64,000 nucleotides of DNA from Phocaeicola intestinalis (GCF_014837065.1 NZ_JACSPP010000004.1:87346-151345), one strand, 5' to 3'. Positions 1 to 10,604 are shown, numbered from the stretch's first letter. The notes: generated from the sequence alone by a model not told the origin. Numbers and translations are program-made.

Positions 1-2855
1 TTATCACCCGTTACATAGAGTCTCAGATTTGAAATACCCAGTTTTGCTATCCAACGTTTAGGCAATGTATAACCTATCGTTACATTGTTGAAGCTCAGAT
101 AATCAGAGCTTACCAAGAAACGTGAAGACATACGCTGGCTGGAAATGTCCGAAGTACACATACGAGGGATATCAGTATTTGGGTTTTCCGGAGTCCAGGC
201 GTTCAATACATCTTTGTGGAAATTCTGACCCATCAAGTCTCCTGTCTGCATCAAAGCTTCGTAAGTACCGTCGTATACTTTACCTCCAAGTTGATATGAC
301 AACTGAATTCCCAAATCAAATCCATATACGTTCAATGTCGTGCCGAAACCACCGTATACTTTGGCAAGCGTACTTCCCAAATCAGATTGTTGCGCCAGTT
401 CGTAGTTTGTGGTAATCGTATAATCACCATTGTCTGGATCTACATAATATTGTGGTAAACCATTCTCAGGATTTACACCCGCATATACCGGTAAATAAGC
501 ATTGTACAAAGATCCACCGATGCGGTAAATAGCATTGGAATAACGGATTCCGTTTTCTTTGACTGTCGGGTCAAGGTCTGTAATCTTGTTTTTATAATGA
601 GTCAGGTTAAAGTTTGCACCCCATTCTATGTTTTTGCTTCTATAGAGCACGCCATTCAAATCCAGTTCAATACCTTTATTGATAATAGAACCTACATTCT
701 TAGGCACAGTAGAATATCCAAACGAAATGGGTACAGGTTGGTTGTACAACAGGTCTGAGGTCTTACGGCTGAAGTATTCAACAGTACCGTTCAAACGGCT
801 GCCGAACAATTCAAAATCAAAACCTACATTAAAAGCGTGAGAGGTCTCCCAAGTCAAATCCTTGTTTCCCTTATAAGCGAATACGACAGAATAATCACCG
901 TTACTGTTATTTACAGTAAACTGATCCGCATATGCATAATAATATGCAGAGCCAGTTCCTAGATTATCATTTCCCTGTACACCATAGCTTGCTTTCAGTT
1001 TCAACATATTAATCCAGGTAAGATCTTCCATGAAGGTTTCCTTTGACATCAACCATGCCAATCCCACACTTCCAAAGTTACCCCAACGATGATCTGGATG
1101 GAAACGTGAAGAAGCATCACGACGATAAGAAGCTGATACAAAGTATTTGCCGTCATAATCATATTGGGCACGAGCCAGATACCCCATTGTCACATACTCG
1201 TTGGTATAAGAACTGACAGAAGGAGGTGTGTTAATCGCATTATTCAATTCACCTATAAACGGATTGTAAAGCATAGAATTGGACCCACCCAAGTATTGGA
1301 TCTTATGCGAATAAGATTCAAATCCAGCCAACAGGTCTAAATTGTGTACATTGTTAAATGTCGTTTTGTACGTAGCCATATACTGTTGGTTAATGTCGAA
1401 AATACGTTGATGTTCTACGCTTACATAACCTTGAGCACTTACGCCACTTCCATAAAATGGATTCTGTAAAGCGTTCGCGCGCTGGTTTAATACATTCGCT
1501 CCCAAAGTCGCTGTGATGCTCAATCCCTCAATAGGAGTAATCGTCGCATACCATTTTGTAGAAAGCATATCGCTGTATGTATTCTGGTCGTCCAGTGACA
1601 ATGTGCCGGCGGGGTTACCCATCAAGGTTGGACGATTAAAGTTTGTCGATCCGGAACCAAAATCATAGACAGTCATTCCACGGTCATCTACCTTGATACT
1701 GCCATCTGCATTACGCACATACATCGGATAAATAGGAGCTATCAGGTTTGAAATATAAAACAAGTTTCCTGTACTTCCCCAATCATCAGATGTCTGCCCT
1801 GAAGGTGATTTTATATTATAATAAGTATAAGCGATATTTGTACCGACTTTCAGCCACGGTTTGGCCTGATAATCGGCTTTTGCACGACCGGAAAAACGTT
1901 CGAACCCTGAATTATCAATGATACCATTATCATCCAGATAACCAGCTGAAACATAATAACTCAATTTATCCGAAGCACCCGAAATCGTCACATTGTATTC
2001 CTGACGGAGGTTCCCTTTTCCAAAAATCTCATCATACCAGTCATCCGGTGTATAATAATAACTACCGTCCGAATAGCCTAACGTAGCATTCGGATTCAGT
2101 TTGAAGTTTGTACCTATCAGTTTCTGGCCTTCTGGTACCGTGTAAACCAAATAGCCTAAACCACCGTTATTGGCATCCAATAACACTCGGTCAGCATAGG
2201 CATAAGACTCTGAAGCTGATTTCCCGTTATAGAATTGCGAATTATAGAGAGCACGATAAGCTGTCTCATAATACATGGCAGGGTCAGTCATCACATCGTA
2301 ATTGGGCACACCACGCTTGTTTGAACCCCATTTAGCATCAAATGTCACCTTAGCCTCTCCTCTTTCACCACGTTTTGTCGTGATAAGAACCACACCGTTT
2401 GCACCTCGCGCACCATAAATAGCGTTTGCGGCAGCGTCTTTCAGTACGGTCATAGACTCAATGTCTTGGGGATTAATCGCAGATATTTCTCCATCATACG
2501 GAACACCATCTACTACATACAGCGGTGAATTACTGGCAGACATAGAGCCTACACCACGTATGCGAATAGAAGCTGAAGTTCCAGGCTGTCCATTGGTCTG
2601 TGTAATTTGTACGCCGGCAACTTGACCTGCTAAAGCATTAGTTACGTTGGAAACAGTACGTGCTTCTATCTTGTCAGCCTTGATAGTCGATGCCGACCCC
2701 GTAAACGCCGACTTCTTAGCAGTACCGTAAGCCACCACCAAAACCTCATCCAACACTTCTGCATCCGACTTCAGCACAACTTTCATAACCGGCTGAATCT
2801 TAACCTCTTGCGTCTGCAAGCCGATGAAAGAAACTACCAAAGTTCCCGCCGAACT
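1..2855 (-). pseudogene. Silent SusC body, cassette A (no N-terminus; C-terminus beyond window)
   Basis: The minus-strand frame from the 49-bp crossover site reads as a SusC-type TonB-dependent outer-membrane transporter: SSAGT, LVVSFIGLQTQE, the plug motifs VVDGVPYDG and GARGANGVV, then a beta-barrel ending in LRLYVTGD at the window edge, roughly 40-50 residues before a usual SusC end. It has no start codon, signal peptide or first 67 residues, and no promoter. It is therefore best read as a storage cassette, not a decayed gene, because the body appears open throughout. It points the same way as the expressed susC (direct repeat), so one-step exchange would delete DNA. Two successive inversions through a plus-strand site could activate it. 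Its susD partner should lie left of the window. Confidence 0.85.
2807..2855 (-). repeat. 49-bp crossover site, cassette A
   Basis: On the minus strand this reads AGTTCGGCGGGAACT followed by 34 bases matching the other four sites, with one difference (GTAGTT for GTGGTT) shared with the site at 18636. Homology to the other copies stops abruptly just upstream of the AGTTC arm. Confidence 0.85.
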
Positions 2856-3012
2856 TGACAATATGTGTAATTGGTTGATTATGAATCAACTATCCATTCT
2901 TTCCAAAATTGTCTTACTTCTAAGAAATAAGTCTTATAGGATAATATAAAACAGTTTTTTCGATTTATTTTCTACCACAAATGTTACCCGAAACCCCTGA
3001 TTATATTTGAGA

Positions 3013-4140
3013 CTATATCATCAGAAACTCTTCTATGTTTTTAGGTGTAATGATTTTGAAGTGGGCATCAGGATATGCCGTAGAGAAAGATTCCGGACAT
3101 TTATTTTTTGATTTGCGCTCATTCCATTTAAATTCAAATGCGTTAATCATGCCGTTTTCTTCTTCAATGTAATCAATTTCTTTTTGTTGTTGGGTACGCC
3201 AGAACCATGATTGTGCAAAGCTGTTTTGATAGGCATTTTGCTTCAACCGTTCAGCTATCGCAAAATTTTCCCACAATTCTCCCGTATCCGTACGGTTTTC
3301 TATCTGGGCAAGATTCCCGATTACGACATTCCGTATGCCAAGATCCCAAAAATAAATCTTACGGCTTGCCTTTAATTCATTGCGGAGATTGCGCGAGAAA
3401 CTTCCTAGGCGGAATACAATGAATGACTTTTCGAGTATGTCCACATAGCGTTCTACCGTTTTCGAATCCAAGCCTATCATGCTTCCGATTTCATTGTATG
3501 ATACCTGGCTGCCTATCTGCAAGGCAAGCGCCTTAAGCAAACGCATCAGCCTATCCGGCTTATTGATATTGTCGAGTGAAAGAATGTCCTTATACAGATA
3601 ACTGTCCGACAGTTCTTTCAATATATTTTTCTCATCCCCCGGATTGTACACTGCTTCTGGATAATATCCGTAAACCAAACGGTGAGGAATCATGCGCAGT
3701 TCATCTAAAAGGCTGGTATGTGCTGCCATCTCTTTAAATGTCATAGGAAACATTTTGAACTCGCGCTTACGTCCGGTCAACGGTTCGTTTACTTTCGAAG
3801 CAAGGTCAAAAGAACTACTGCCTGTCGCAACGACCTGTACGTTAGGTATCTGGTCTGTGACAAGTTTAATACGAAGCCCGATGTCCGGAATACGTTGTGC
3901 CTCATCTATCACAAGATATTTATTGTTGCCAAGCAGAGCACGCATACGGGTGGAAGACATCTCCCGGAATAAGTTCTGTATATCAATGTCGTCTCCGTTC
4001 AGCCATAAGACATCTTTGTTTTCACCAAGCAGTTGTTTGAGCAAGGTAGATTTGCCTACCTGTCTTGCTCCCATGATGATGATTGCTTTGTTCCCATCGA
4101 GCAATGGTCGTATGTTTTCTTCTAATATGCGATGTATCAT
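3013..4140 (-). CDS. AAA+ ATPase, AAA_14/DUF4143 family
   Basis: This 375-aa protein has a Walker A motif GARQVGKST at residues 24-32 and a Walker B YLVIDEAQ at 75-82. It continues into a sensor-like ATGSSSFDL segment and a DUF4143 C-terminal half containing YWDLG/FEFKW-like nuclease-fold motifs (here FWDLGIRN and FEFKWNER). Members of this family are common, often mobile, and have no settled role. It stands alone in the gap between the expressed cassette and silent cassette A, with its own strong promoter, so it is probably expressed whatever the state of the shufflon. It could act on DNA, but nothing in the sequence shows this directly. Confidence 0.85.
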   Translation of the reverse strand: MIHRILEENIRPLLDGNKAIIIMGARQVGKSTLLKQLLGENKDVLWLNGDDIDIQNLFREMSSTRMRALLGNNKYLVIDEAQRIPDIGLRIKLVTDQIPNVQVVATGSSSFDLASKVNEPLTGRKREFKMFPMTFKEMAAHTSLLDELRMIPHRLVYGYYPEAVYNPGDEKNILKELSDSYLYKDILSLDNINKPDRLMRLLKALALQIGSQVSYNEIGSMIGLDSKTVERYVDILEKSFIVFRLGSFSRNLRNELKASRKIYFWDLGIRNVVIGNLAQIENRTDTGELWENFAIAERLKQNAYQNSFAQSWFWRTQQQKEIDYIEEENGMINAFEFKWNERKSKNKCPESFSTAYPDAHFKIITPKNIEEFLMI

Positions 4141-4157
4141 AGACTGAATGTTTTCTG

Positions 4158-4189
4158 CAAAAATAGCAATCTATTTGATGAAATCCAAA
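4158..4189 (-). promoter_or_regulatory. Promoter of the DUF4143 ATPase gene
   Basis: The minus strand shows TTTG (4189-4186), 20 bases, then TATTTTTG (4165-4158). This is a perfect match to the Bacteroidetes primary sigma consensus TTTG-N19-21-TAnnTTTG and lies 18 bases upstream of the ATG. Confidence 0.75.
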
Positions 4190-4332
4190 ATTATTACAAT
4201 AAATTGGGAATGTAATCCGAATATCTTATAAGATAATTGGATTCTTTTGTACCATGCAGTGAAGAAAGCGGATGAAAAGCCTTGCAAAGGCTTTTTCTAT
4301 CAGAATATTTCGACCCAATATGTTATTGGATA

Positions 4333-4657
4333 ATGAAAGTATCTTTATTGCAAGATAATGATTACATTAGTGAAAAATGTCGCAATATGAAGAATACATA
4401 TTCGGGACTGTAGTAGATAGAGCCTTCTTTACGCGTAGAGAAAAAGAATTGCAATCTATCGGACAACTGTGGAGAAAGTGAAAACCATTTGGTGTTAATC
4501 TGTCTGCGGAGATTCGGGAAATATAACGTCTCCACTTGACTCGAAAAGGGGAATTTCTATCAGTACTGCTTTCTGTGCGTTAAAGCGTTTGTTGCGATAA
4601 GGGTACGTAATAAAGAATGAGCGTAATGAAATAGATGATCGTTTCTTTGCCTGTTGA
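4333..4657 (+). pseudogene. Decayed copy of the ATPase_2 gene found at 23131-24204
   Basis: The start matches the 5' region of the other ATPase (MKVSLLQDNDYI), followed after stops and frameshifts by EKELQSIGQL, ESENHLVLI and RRFGK. The text then jumps directly to LDSKRGISISTAFCALKRL and NEIDDRFFA, which are the C-terminal end of the intact paralogue. About 250 internal codons, including Walker B, are deleted. The preceding 50-60 bases also resemble the region upstream of the intact gene. This is direct evidence that the module was duplicated between cassette gaps and then lost here. Confidence 0.8.
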
Positions 4658-4887
4658 TATATAACCGAAGTTTGTAATCATTTAAAGAATAGTTTAAAAA
4701 AGGGTATCAAGATACGTTTATATATTTGATAATGTTTCTGTTCATTTCAAATTCGGTATAAAATCGATGCAAATACAATAATTCGGATTTGATAGTGATG
4801 GCTTCGGATTTTTCAATGACTTTTCAGAAAGACAGTATATACAATATAGAACATCCGTTAAACAATACTCACGCTAAGCATATTAAA

Positions 4888-4924
4888 AAATACACCCCAA
4901 AAGTTAGGCTAAACTTTTGGGGTG
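4888..4924 (-). terminator. Rho-independent terminator of the expressed susCD operon
   Basis: A 13-bp perfect stem (4893-4905 with 4912-4924) and 6-base loop are followed on the minus strand by a run of T. It lies about 50 bases past the stop of the operon's last gene. Confidence 0.75.
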
Positions 4925-4972
4925 CTGATCAATTTGAAGTGATCTTTTTTATTTTAAATATTTTTTTATGTA

Positions 4973-5770
4973 TTACTCTGCACTAGTTGTAGGCAATTGT
5001 AAAGTTTCTATTGCCGGAGGAGTAAAACTTCCAGCACTAACGGAAAATTCCAACGTCACAGTAATAACCCCGTTTTCTAAAGTTCCATTTCCTGCTACAT
5101 AAGCTGTTCCATATCCGTTTATATCGCTACAAGCAGCCTGACGGGCTACTGATACAGTACGACCATCTGCACCGACCTGGAATACGATGTCATAACCTTC
5201 TTCGTATACAGCAATAGCCTTATACAAGCTTGGATTCTGGTCGGCCTGCATCACTTCAACAGGGAATGATTGAGGGCTACCATCTTCAAGGGTAAAGAAA
5301 GTAGATGTATAGGTACCTGTACCGATTAAAGAATATGTATAATCACGATAAATGGTAATGGTTTTCTGCAAAATAGCATCTACAGGAGCAGTTTCTTCTC
5401 CTAAACTTAATACCAAACGATAATTCTCACCCGGAGTAATGTCGCCTACCGTAACATGGACGGTTGCCGTAAATTCACCTGCTTCGAAATTGACATTAGC
5501 AGGCACCTGAATTTCAGAAGGCACCACACTACCGTCTGACATTGAAGCGTTCAATGGAATAGTTGCAGCTTCATCAGATACCGCACGGATTACTTCTACA
5601 TCAAAACCTTCATAACCTGTTGCTGGAAACGAAACACTTTGCGAATTAATGGCAAAGGTCACGCCCATTGTAGCCCCTTCGTAAACAGGACCTTCATTAT
5701 CTTGGTTGCAGGAAGTGAGCAGTCCCATGACTGCTACACTTAACCCTAAAAAATAATTCTTTAATTTCAT
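4973..5770 (-). CDS. Surface lipoprotein, third gene of the expressed susCD operon
   Basis: This 265-aa protein has a lipoprotein signal with lipobox LLTSC (Cys at residue 21), followed by acidic residues typical of Bacteroidetes surface export. The rest looks like consecutive beta-sandwich modules: a region with VPANVNFEAGEFTATVHVTV and TPGENYRLVLSLGEE, then a C-terminal domain with alternating hydrophobic strands. Position and architecture suggest a SusE/SusF-like or accessory glycan- or peptide-binding protein. No specific family is recognised with certainty. It starts 30 bases after susD and is followed by a terminator. None of the three plus-strand silent cassettes carries an equivalent gene. 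Confidence 0.75.
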   Translation of the reverse strand: MKLKNYFLGLSVAVMGLLTSCNQDNEGPVYEGATMGVTFAINSQSVSFPATGYEGFDVEVIRAVSDEAATIPLNASMSDGSVVPSEIQVPANVNFEAGEFTATVHVTVGDITPGENYRLVLSLGEETAPVDAILQKTITIYRDYTYSLIGTGTYTSTFFTLEDGSPQSFPVEVMQADQNPSLYKAIAVYEEGYDIVFQVGADGRTVSVARQAACSDINGYGTAYVAGNGTLENGVITVTLEFSVSAGSFTPPAIETLQLPTTSAE

Positions 5771-5800
5771 GTTGTTATTCTAATTGATTGAGAATTTCTA

Positions 5801-7342
5801 TTATTCGTCACTTAACGGATTTTGATCGGTAGCCGGATTCAGACTTGCGTTACCATCAAATTCAGTCTGTGGAATGGTCATCACCCACATATAGTTTTCT
5901 GGGTTTGTAGTAGGACGTCCGGTAAGCAAAGCATCAGTAGGCCAACCCATATCGGTTGTACGCACAAAGCCTTGTTTCAGACGGCGGATATCCCAAACGC
6001 GTCCGTATTCACCCCACAATTCGATACGGCGCTGGTCGATGATAGCTTCCAGCAATGAACCGGTACGGTCTGATGTAGTTGCCCCCAATTCTGTACCTGT
6101 AAGGCTATCAATAGGATAAGTCAAATCACGTTTTCCCATCAAATTTCTCAAATAGGTGTGTGCTGCATCTTCATTACCCAGGCGGCAAGCTGCTTCTGCT
6201 GCAATTAGGTGCATTTCTTCCACACGCATCCAAATATAGTCACCTTCCCATGTCTGTGTATTCGACGATTTGAATTTTTCCTGGGTGTAACCGCTATCAT
6301 CGGTATTAGCAGGATGCTCCATGTTCCACCAGCTTCTGCGTGAATCTGATGCGCTCATTAAAGCATACAAATCTTTACTGATTTGCTTCGGTGCTGTTGC
6401 TGCATAAGCGCCCAAATCATAATCCATGTGGCTGAAGAAGCTGGCATACATAGTCGACTGGTCCGAACGAATAGACGCACCCCACATTACATTTTCAGCG
6501 CTTACATCATTCAATCCGGCAAAAGCGTCAACCGGTTGAATTTGGCAACCGCTTGTTTCAATAGCTGCAACCGCAGCATCGAATGCTGTATTCCATTCTT
6601 CCATTGTTAAAGCGATACGTGCTAACCAGCCGTATGCAACACTTTGGTCAATGTGCGAAATGTGTGTGCGGCGAGAGCCTTGTCCTAACAATTCAATGGA
6701 GCGGTTGATATCGCTCAAAATTTGGTCATAAACTTCCTGTACAGTTGCACGAGGCTTTCCTTTCGTATCAGGATTAGACGGCTCTGTATAAATCGGGCAG
6801 CAAGGTTCACTTTCATGACCTTTATATGTACGGGCGAAGTTCTGAGCCAGCATAAAATAAGAGAATGCACGGATGGCGTATGCCTGACCCAATACATTAT
6901 TTACCAATTCCGTTGTTCCCTGCATACTGCCGTCACCTGCCAAAATTTCATTGGCACCATTAATCCATGTATAGAAACAGTTCCACATATCATACGGACG
7001 CCATGCCGTACTTGCGTACCTGTCTTTCACTTGATACAGGCAATCGTACCAGAACCATCCGCTACCCATAGCGGCTTGTATCATGTCTTCACCCATCAAA
7101 TCCGCCATCAATACATACGAATTGATACCAAAGCTTTGGTGAGTATTGCCTTGAGGCGACCATGAATTATACATAGAACGATACATACCATTTAAAGCTA
7201 CAATGGCTGTACCCGCATTATCAGAGATTCCGCTACTTGACATAGAGTCTGTAGGCGCAGTTTCCAGCGCATCGTCCGAGCAACCCGCAAACATAGCGCA
7301 TCCTACGACTCCTGCAACTATATAATTGAATATTTTGTTCAT
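5801..7342 (-). CDS. SusD/RagB-family surface lipoprotein of the expressed cassette
   Basis: This 513-aa protein has a lipobox FAGC (Cys21), a SusD N-terminal region with NGMYRSMYN, tetratricopeptide-like helices (QAYAIRAFSYFMLAQNFAR), and the C-terminal SusD signature with RVEEMHLIAAEAACRLG and RRIELWGEYGRVWDIRRLK. SusD proteins sit as a lid on their SusC barrel and help capture substrate, usually glycans but sometimes peptides. It begins 24 bases after susC, so the two are co-transcribed. The substrate cannot be told from sequence; no polysaccharide-degrading enzymes lie beside it. Confidence 0.95.
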   Translation of the reverse strand: MNKIFNYIVAGVVGCAMFAGCSDDALETAPTDSMSSSGISDNAGTAIVALNGMYRSMYNSWSPQGNTHQSFGINSYVLMADLMGEDMIQAAMGSGWFWYDCLYQVKDRYASTAWRPYDMWNCFYTWINGANEILAGDGSMQGTTELVNNVLGQAYAIRAFSYFMLAQNFARTYKGHESEPCCPIYTEPSNPDTKGKPRATVQEVYDQILSDINRSIELLGQGSRRTHISHIDQSVAYGWLARIALTMEEWNTAFDAAVAAIETSGCQIQPVDAFAGLNDVSAENVMWGASIRSDQSTMYASFFSHMDYDLGAYAATAPKQISKDLYALMSASDSRRSWWNMEHPANTDDSGYTQEKFKSSNTQTWEGDYIWMRVEEMHLIAAEAACRLGNEDAAHTYLRNLMGKRDLTYPIDSLTGTELGATTSDRTGSLLEAIIDQRRIELWGEYGRVWDIRRLKQGFVRTTDMGWPTDALLTGRPTTNPENYMWVMTIPQTEFDGNASLNPATDQNPLSDE

Positions 7343-7366
7343 GTCTTTTCTTAAAATTTAAATTGA

Positions 7367-10300
7367 TTAGAAATTAACTTCGAAACCTAACGACCAAGTC
7401 TTGTTCGGAGTGTAAGCATAATTCGTTGAACCGCTGAAATTATATTGCGGATCCATACCTTGCAGATGCGTAAACAATGCCAGGTTATCCACAGAAGCAA
7501 ATACGCGTACAGAACCTAAACGGGCTTTCTGCATCCATGCTTTCGGCAATGTATAACCCAACGTAATGTTCTTAATGGCAAAATAAGAAGCGTCTACCAG
7601 AAAACGGTCATTGGTCGCATATGAACCGGCGATTTCAATACGCGGCACATCAGTAATGTCACCCGGTTTCTGCCAACGGCGTAATGCGTGAACGTTCCAA
7701 GTATTGTTGTAATACATATTGTTCATCGAACCAGCATACAGACTATCGTAAATCTTACCGCCAATCGAATAAGTGGTCAAGATAGACAGGTCAATGCCTT
7801 TCCATGTCAGGTCGGTACTGATGCTACCGTACAAATCGGGGATACGGCTGCCCAAATAATACTTGCTGTTATTGGCTTTGCTGTAATCACTGGTGATATA
7901 ATCTTCACCTATCTTATTGCCGTTTTCATCCGTATCATATACCCAATAAAGCTGTGCACCGGTCGCAGGGTCTACACCAGCACTTTTTGCCATATAGAAC
8001 GTGTTGATAGGCATGCCTTCTTTAATGCTGTAGATACCACTGATGATTTCAGGAGAATCGCCGGTCAGTTCCAATACTTTATTCTTTACTGTAGAGCCCA
8101 TCCATGACAAGTTCCAGGTCAGATCTTCTGTCTTGACAAGCGTACCTCTGATTTCAAATTCGAAACCGCTGTTACGCATGCTTCCTACATTGGCGTTATA
8201 GCCATTATAACCAGTCGAAGTAGCCATAGGGTAGCTTAACAACATATCGGTTGTCTTCTTATTATAATATTCAGCGTTAATGCTCAAACGGTGATCCAGT
8301 AACAAAGCTTCAATGCCGACATTCAAGTTGCCATTCTTTTCCCATGTCAACGATCTGTTTTCCAATGATGAAGGCATTGCACCCGGATTGTTTTCATTAG
8401 TCCAGCTCAAATCGTAGAGTCCTTGCCACAGATAATAATTAGGGTTACCGTTTGCGTCCAAAATATTATCATTACCTTGCTGTCCATAACTTACTTTCAA
8501 TGACAAGTTATTGACCCATTTCACGTCTTGCATGAATGCTTCTTTCGATATACGCCAGTTACCTCCTACAGACCAGAAAGTACCCCAACGGTTGTCTTTA
8601 TAGAAACGTGAAGACCCATCCGTACGCAACGAAGCAGAGAAGTAATATTTCTCATCAAAGTTGTAATTGAAACGGCCGAACCAAGATTCGATGCGGTATT
8701 TGTTGGTATATGAATCCGCGTCATACAATACAGCACCCGGACGCAATTCCAAAATACCATCTACCAAACCGGTCCTTCCTGCTGAAAGGTATTCATATTG
8801 GTAAGCATAAAACTCATGACCACCCATTATGTCGAAGTTATGCAAACCGAATGTACGGTTCCATGTCAGAATCTGGTTGAATGTATAGCTTTGCATACGG
8901 ACACTGTATTTCTGCAACAAACCGCCTGCGTTAGCCTGATTACCGTGATACATATTCATGTAATCCATCTGGTTCTGGTTACGATAGTCCATACCGAAGT
9001 TAACAGAGAACTTCAAGCCTTTGAATACACCAAATTCATCTTTATCACCACCCAATGTGAAGCCGGTACGCAAGCTGGCTACATCATTTTTTACTGATGA
9101 TTTATCATCAATCAAACCTCCTAATGGGTTATAGTCATCATAACTACCCGGACGACCGCTTTCACCATAGTCCAATTGAGGATTTCCGTTTGCATCCAAC
9201 AAGTTATTACCGTTCTCATCCTTTATATATACAGGAAGCAACGGAGAAATGAATTGAGCCGAATACCATACGTTAGATTGTGATGTATCTTCATATTGGC
9301 TATAATTCATAATAGAATGTGTCAATGACACGTTCATATTTGCTTTAAACCAATCAGTTACATCTGAAGTGATGCTAGCACGTCCGTTATAACGTTGGAA
9401 ACCTGTATTAGTCAAAATTCCATCTTCATTTACATAACCTAAAGAGAACATATATTTTGTTCTTTCCGAACCTCCGCTCAATGAAAGCTGATGTTCGTGA
9501 CGGAAAGCTCTGTTATGTTGTACAGCATCCAACCAACGTTCGTCCCACGCAGAAACAGCATCTGCACGTACCTGACCTGTAGCAGGGTCAATCAATTGAT
9601 CCCATGTATAATTCTTGAACGGATTATAAAGCTCACCGGCGCTACCACCCAAGTTGCGAGCCAATGAAGCACGAGCCATAGCCTCAGCCTGCTCCCATGA
9701 ATAGCCATTGCCAAACGCATAACTGTTACGGGCTGCTTCATAACTCAATTGAACAAAATCTTTTTGGCTTACTGTTTCATACTCAGGAATAGCACGGGAA
9801 GACCAACCTGCGGTAGAACGCCAAGTTACGTTAGTCTTGCCTTCTTTACCTTGTTTTGTCGTAATCATGACTACACCGTTCGCACCACGTGCACCGTAAA
9901 GGGCACCGGCCGAAGCATCTTTCAGAATAGTCATCGATTCGATATCCGACGGATTGATAGAAGAAAGTGTACCGTCATAAGGAACACCATCCACCACATA
10001 CAACGGGTCTTGTGAAGCATTGATAGAACCATAACCACGGATTACGATAGAGGCAGATTCGCCCGGTTGTCCTGAACCAGAGGTCGTCAACACACCTGTA
10101 GTCTGTCCTTCCAAGGCCTTCGTCACATTAGTAATAGGGCGAGATTCGATTTTATCACCTCCGATAACCGAGGCTGAACCAGTAAACGAAGATTTCTTAG
10201 CCGTACCGTAAGCAACGACCATCACTTCATCCAGCACTTCTGTATCCGATCGCATAACCACCTTCATAACCGGCTTAATATCAAGTTCTTGCGTCTGCAA

Positions 10301-10537
10301 GCCGATGAAAGAAACCACCAAAGTTCCCGCCGAACTCGGCACATTACTAATCGTAAAATTACCATCTATATCGGTAACTGTACCTACTGTAGTACCTTTA
10401 ACCAATACAGATGCTCCCACTACAGGTAAACCGTCCTCGGCTGAAGTAACCGTACCAGTTACTTTCCGAACTTGCGCGTTTACCAGACCAATGCCTATCA
10501 TCAGGCAGGTCATTAACAGCATCAATTTTCTTTTCAT
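7367..10537 (-). CDS. Complete SusC/RagA TonB-dependent transporter (expressed cassette)
   Basis: This 1056-aa protein is the only complete susC in the window. A signal peptide (residues 1-21, ending VNA) leads into a carboxypeptidase-regulatory-like domain (about 24-100), a TonB-box/plug region with LDEVMVVAYGT, VVDGVPYDG and GARGANGVV, and a 22-strand-type barrel ending in VNF. The 49-bp crossover site begins exactly at codon 68 (Ser68), inside the regulatory-like domain, so residues 1-67 form a constant cap and residues 68-1056 an exchangeable body. It is followed by susD and a lipoprotein gene. Predicted role: energised uptake of an unknown ligand; likely also a phage or immune target that benefits from variation. 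Confidence 0.95.
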   Translation of the reverse strand: MKRKLMLLMTCLMIGIGLVNAQVRKVTGTVTSAEDGLPVVGASVLVKGTTVGTVTDIDGNFTISNVPSSAGTLVVSFIGLQTQELDIKPVMKVVMRSDTEVLDEVMVVAYGTAKKSSFTGSASVIGGDKIESRPITNVTKALEGQTTGVLTTSGSGQPGESASIVIRGYGSINASQDPLYVVDGVPYDGTLSSINPSDIESMTILKDASAGALYGARGANGVVMITTKQGKEGKTNVTWRSTAGWSSRAIPEYETVSQKDFVQLSYEAARNSYAFGNGYSWEQAEAMARASLARNLGGSAGELYNPFKNYTWDQLIDPATGQVRADAVSAWDERWLDAVQHNRAFRHEHQLSLSGGSERTKYMFSLGYVNEDGILTNTGFQRYNGRASITSDVTDWFKANMNVSLTHSIMNYSQYEDTSQSNVWYSAQFISPLLPVYIKDENGNNLLDANGNPQLDYGESGRPGSYDDYNPLGGLIDDKSSVKNDVASLRTGFTLGGDKDEFGVFKGLKFSVNFGMDYRNQNQMDYMNMYHGNQANAGGLLQKYSVRMQSYTFNQILTWNRTFGLHNFDIMGGHEFYAYQYEYLSAGRTGLVDGILELRPGAVLYDADSYTNKYRIESWFGRFNYNFDEKYYFSASLRTDGSSRFYKDNRWGTFWSVGGNWRISKEAFMQDVKWVNNLSLKVSYGQQGNDNILDANGNPNYYLWQGLYDLSWTNENNPGAMPSSLENRSLTWEKNGNLNVGIEALLLDHRLSINAEYYNKKTTDMLLSYPMATSTGYNGYNANVGSMRNSGFEFEIRGTLVKTEDLTWNLSWMGSTVKNKVLELTGDSPEIISGIYSIKEGMPINTFYMAKSAGVDPATGAQLYWVYDTDENGNKIGEDYITSDYSKANNSKYYLGSRIPDLYGSISTDLTWKGIDLSILTTYSIGGKIYDSLYAGSMNNMYYNNTWNVHALRRWQKPGDITDVPRIEIAGSYATNDRFLVDASYFAIKNITLGYTLPKAWMQKARLGSVRVFASVDNLALFTHLQGMDPQYNFSGSTNYAYTPNKTWSLGFEVNF
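10288..10336 (-). repeat. 49-bp crossover site inside the expressed susC
   Basis: On the minus strand it reads AGTTCGGCGGGAACT then continues to GACGCAAG. It encodes Ser-Ser-Ala-Gly-Thr-Leu onward from codon 68. It is identical to the site at 12643-12691 in inverted orientation. Confidence 0.9.
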
Positions 10538-10596
10538 AAAAATTCTCTCTTAATTTTAACCTTAAATAAACACTTTTATCTAATTCAGTTTGCCCG

Positions 10597-10604
10597 CAAA
10601 GGTA
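10597..10604 (-). promoter_or_regulatory. Candidate -7 element for the susC cap
   Basis: TACCTTTG on the minus strand lies about 60 bases upstream of the susC ATG and matches the Bacteroidetes -7 consensus. No good TTTG is present at the expected distance upstream, so the promoter may be weak or need an activator or another sigma factor. Confidence 0.5.

Noticed and set aside
122..415. Plus-strand frame of 97 codons
   Set aside because: Opposite-strand shadow of the silent SusC body, whose minus-strand frame reads as a clear SusC barrel.
4789..4986. 65-codon plus-strand frame
   Set aside because: Runs through the operon terminator hairpin and into the end of the lipoprotein gene on the other strand; no signal or similarity.
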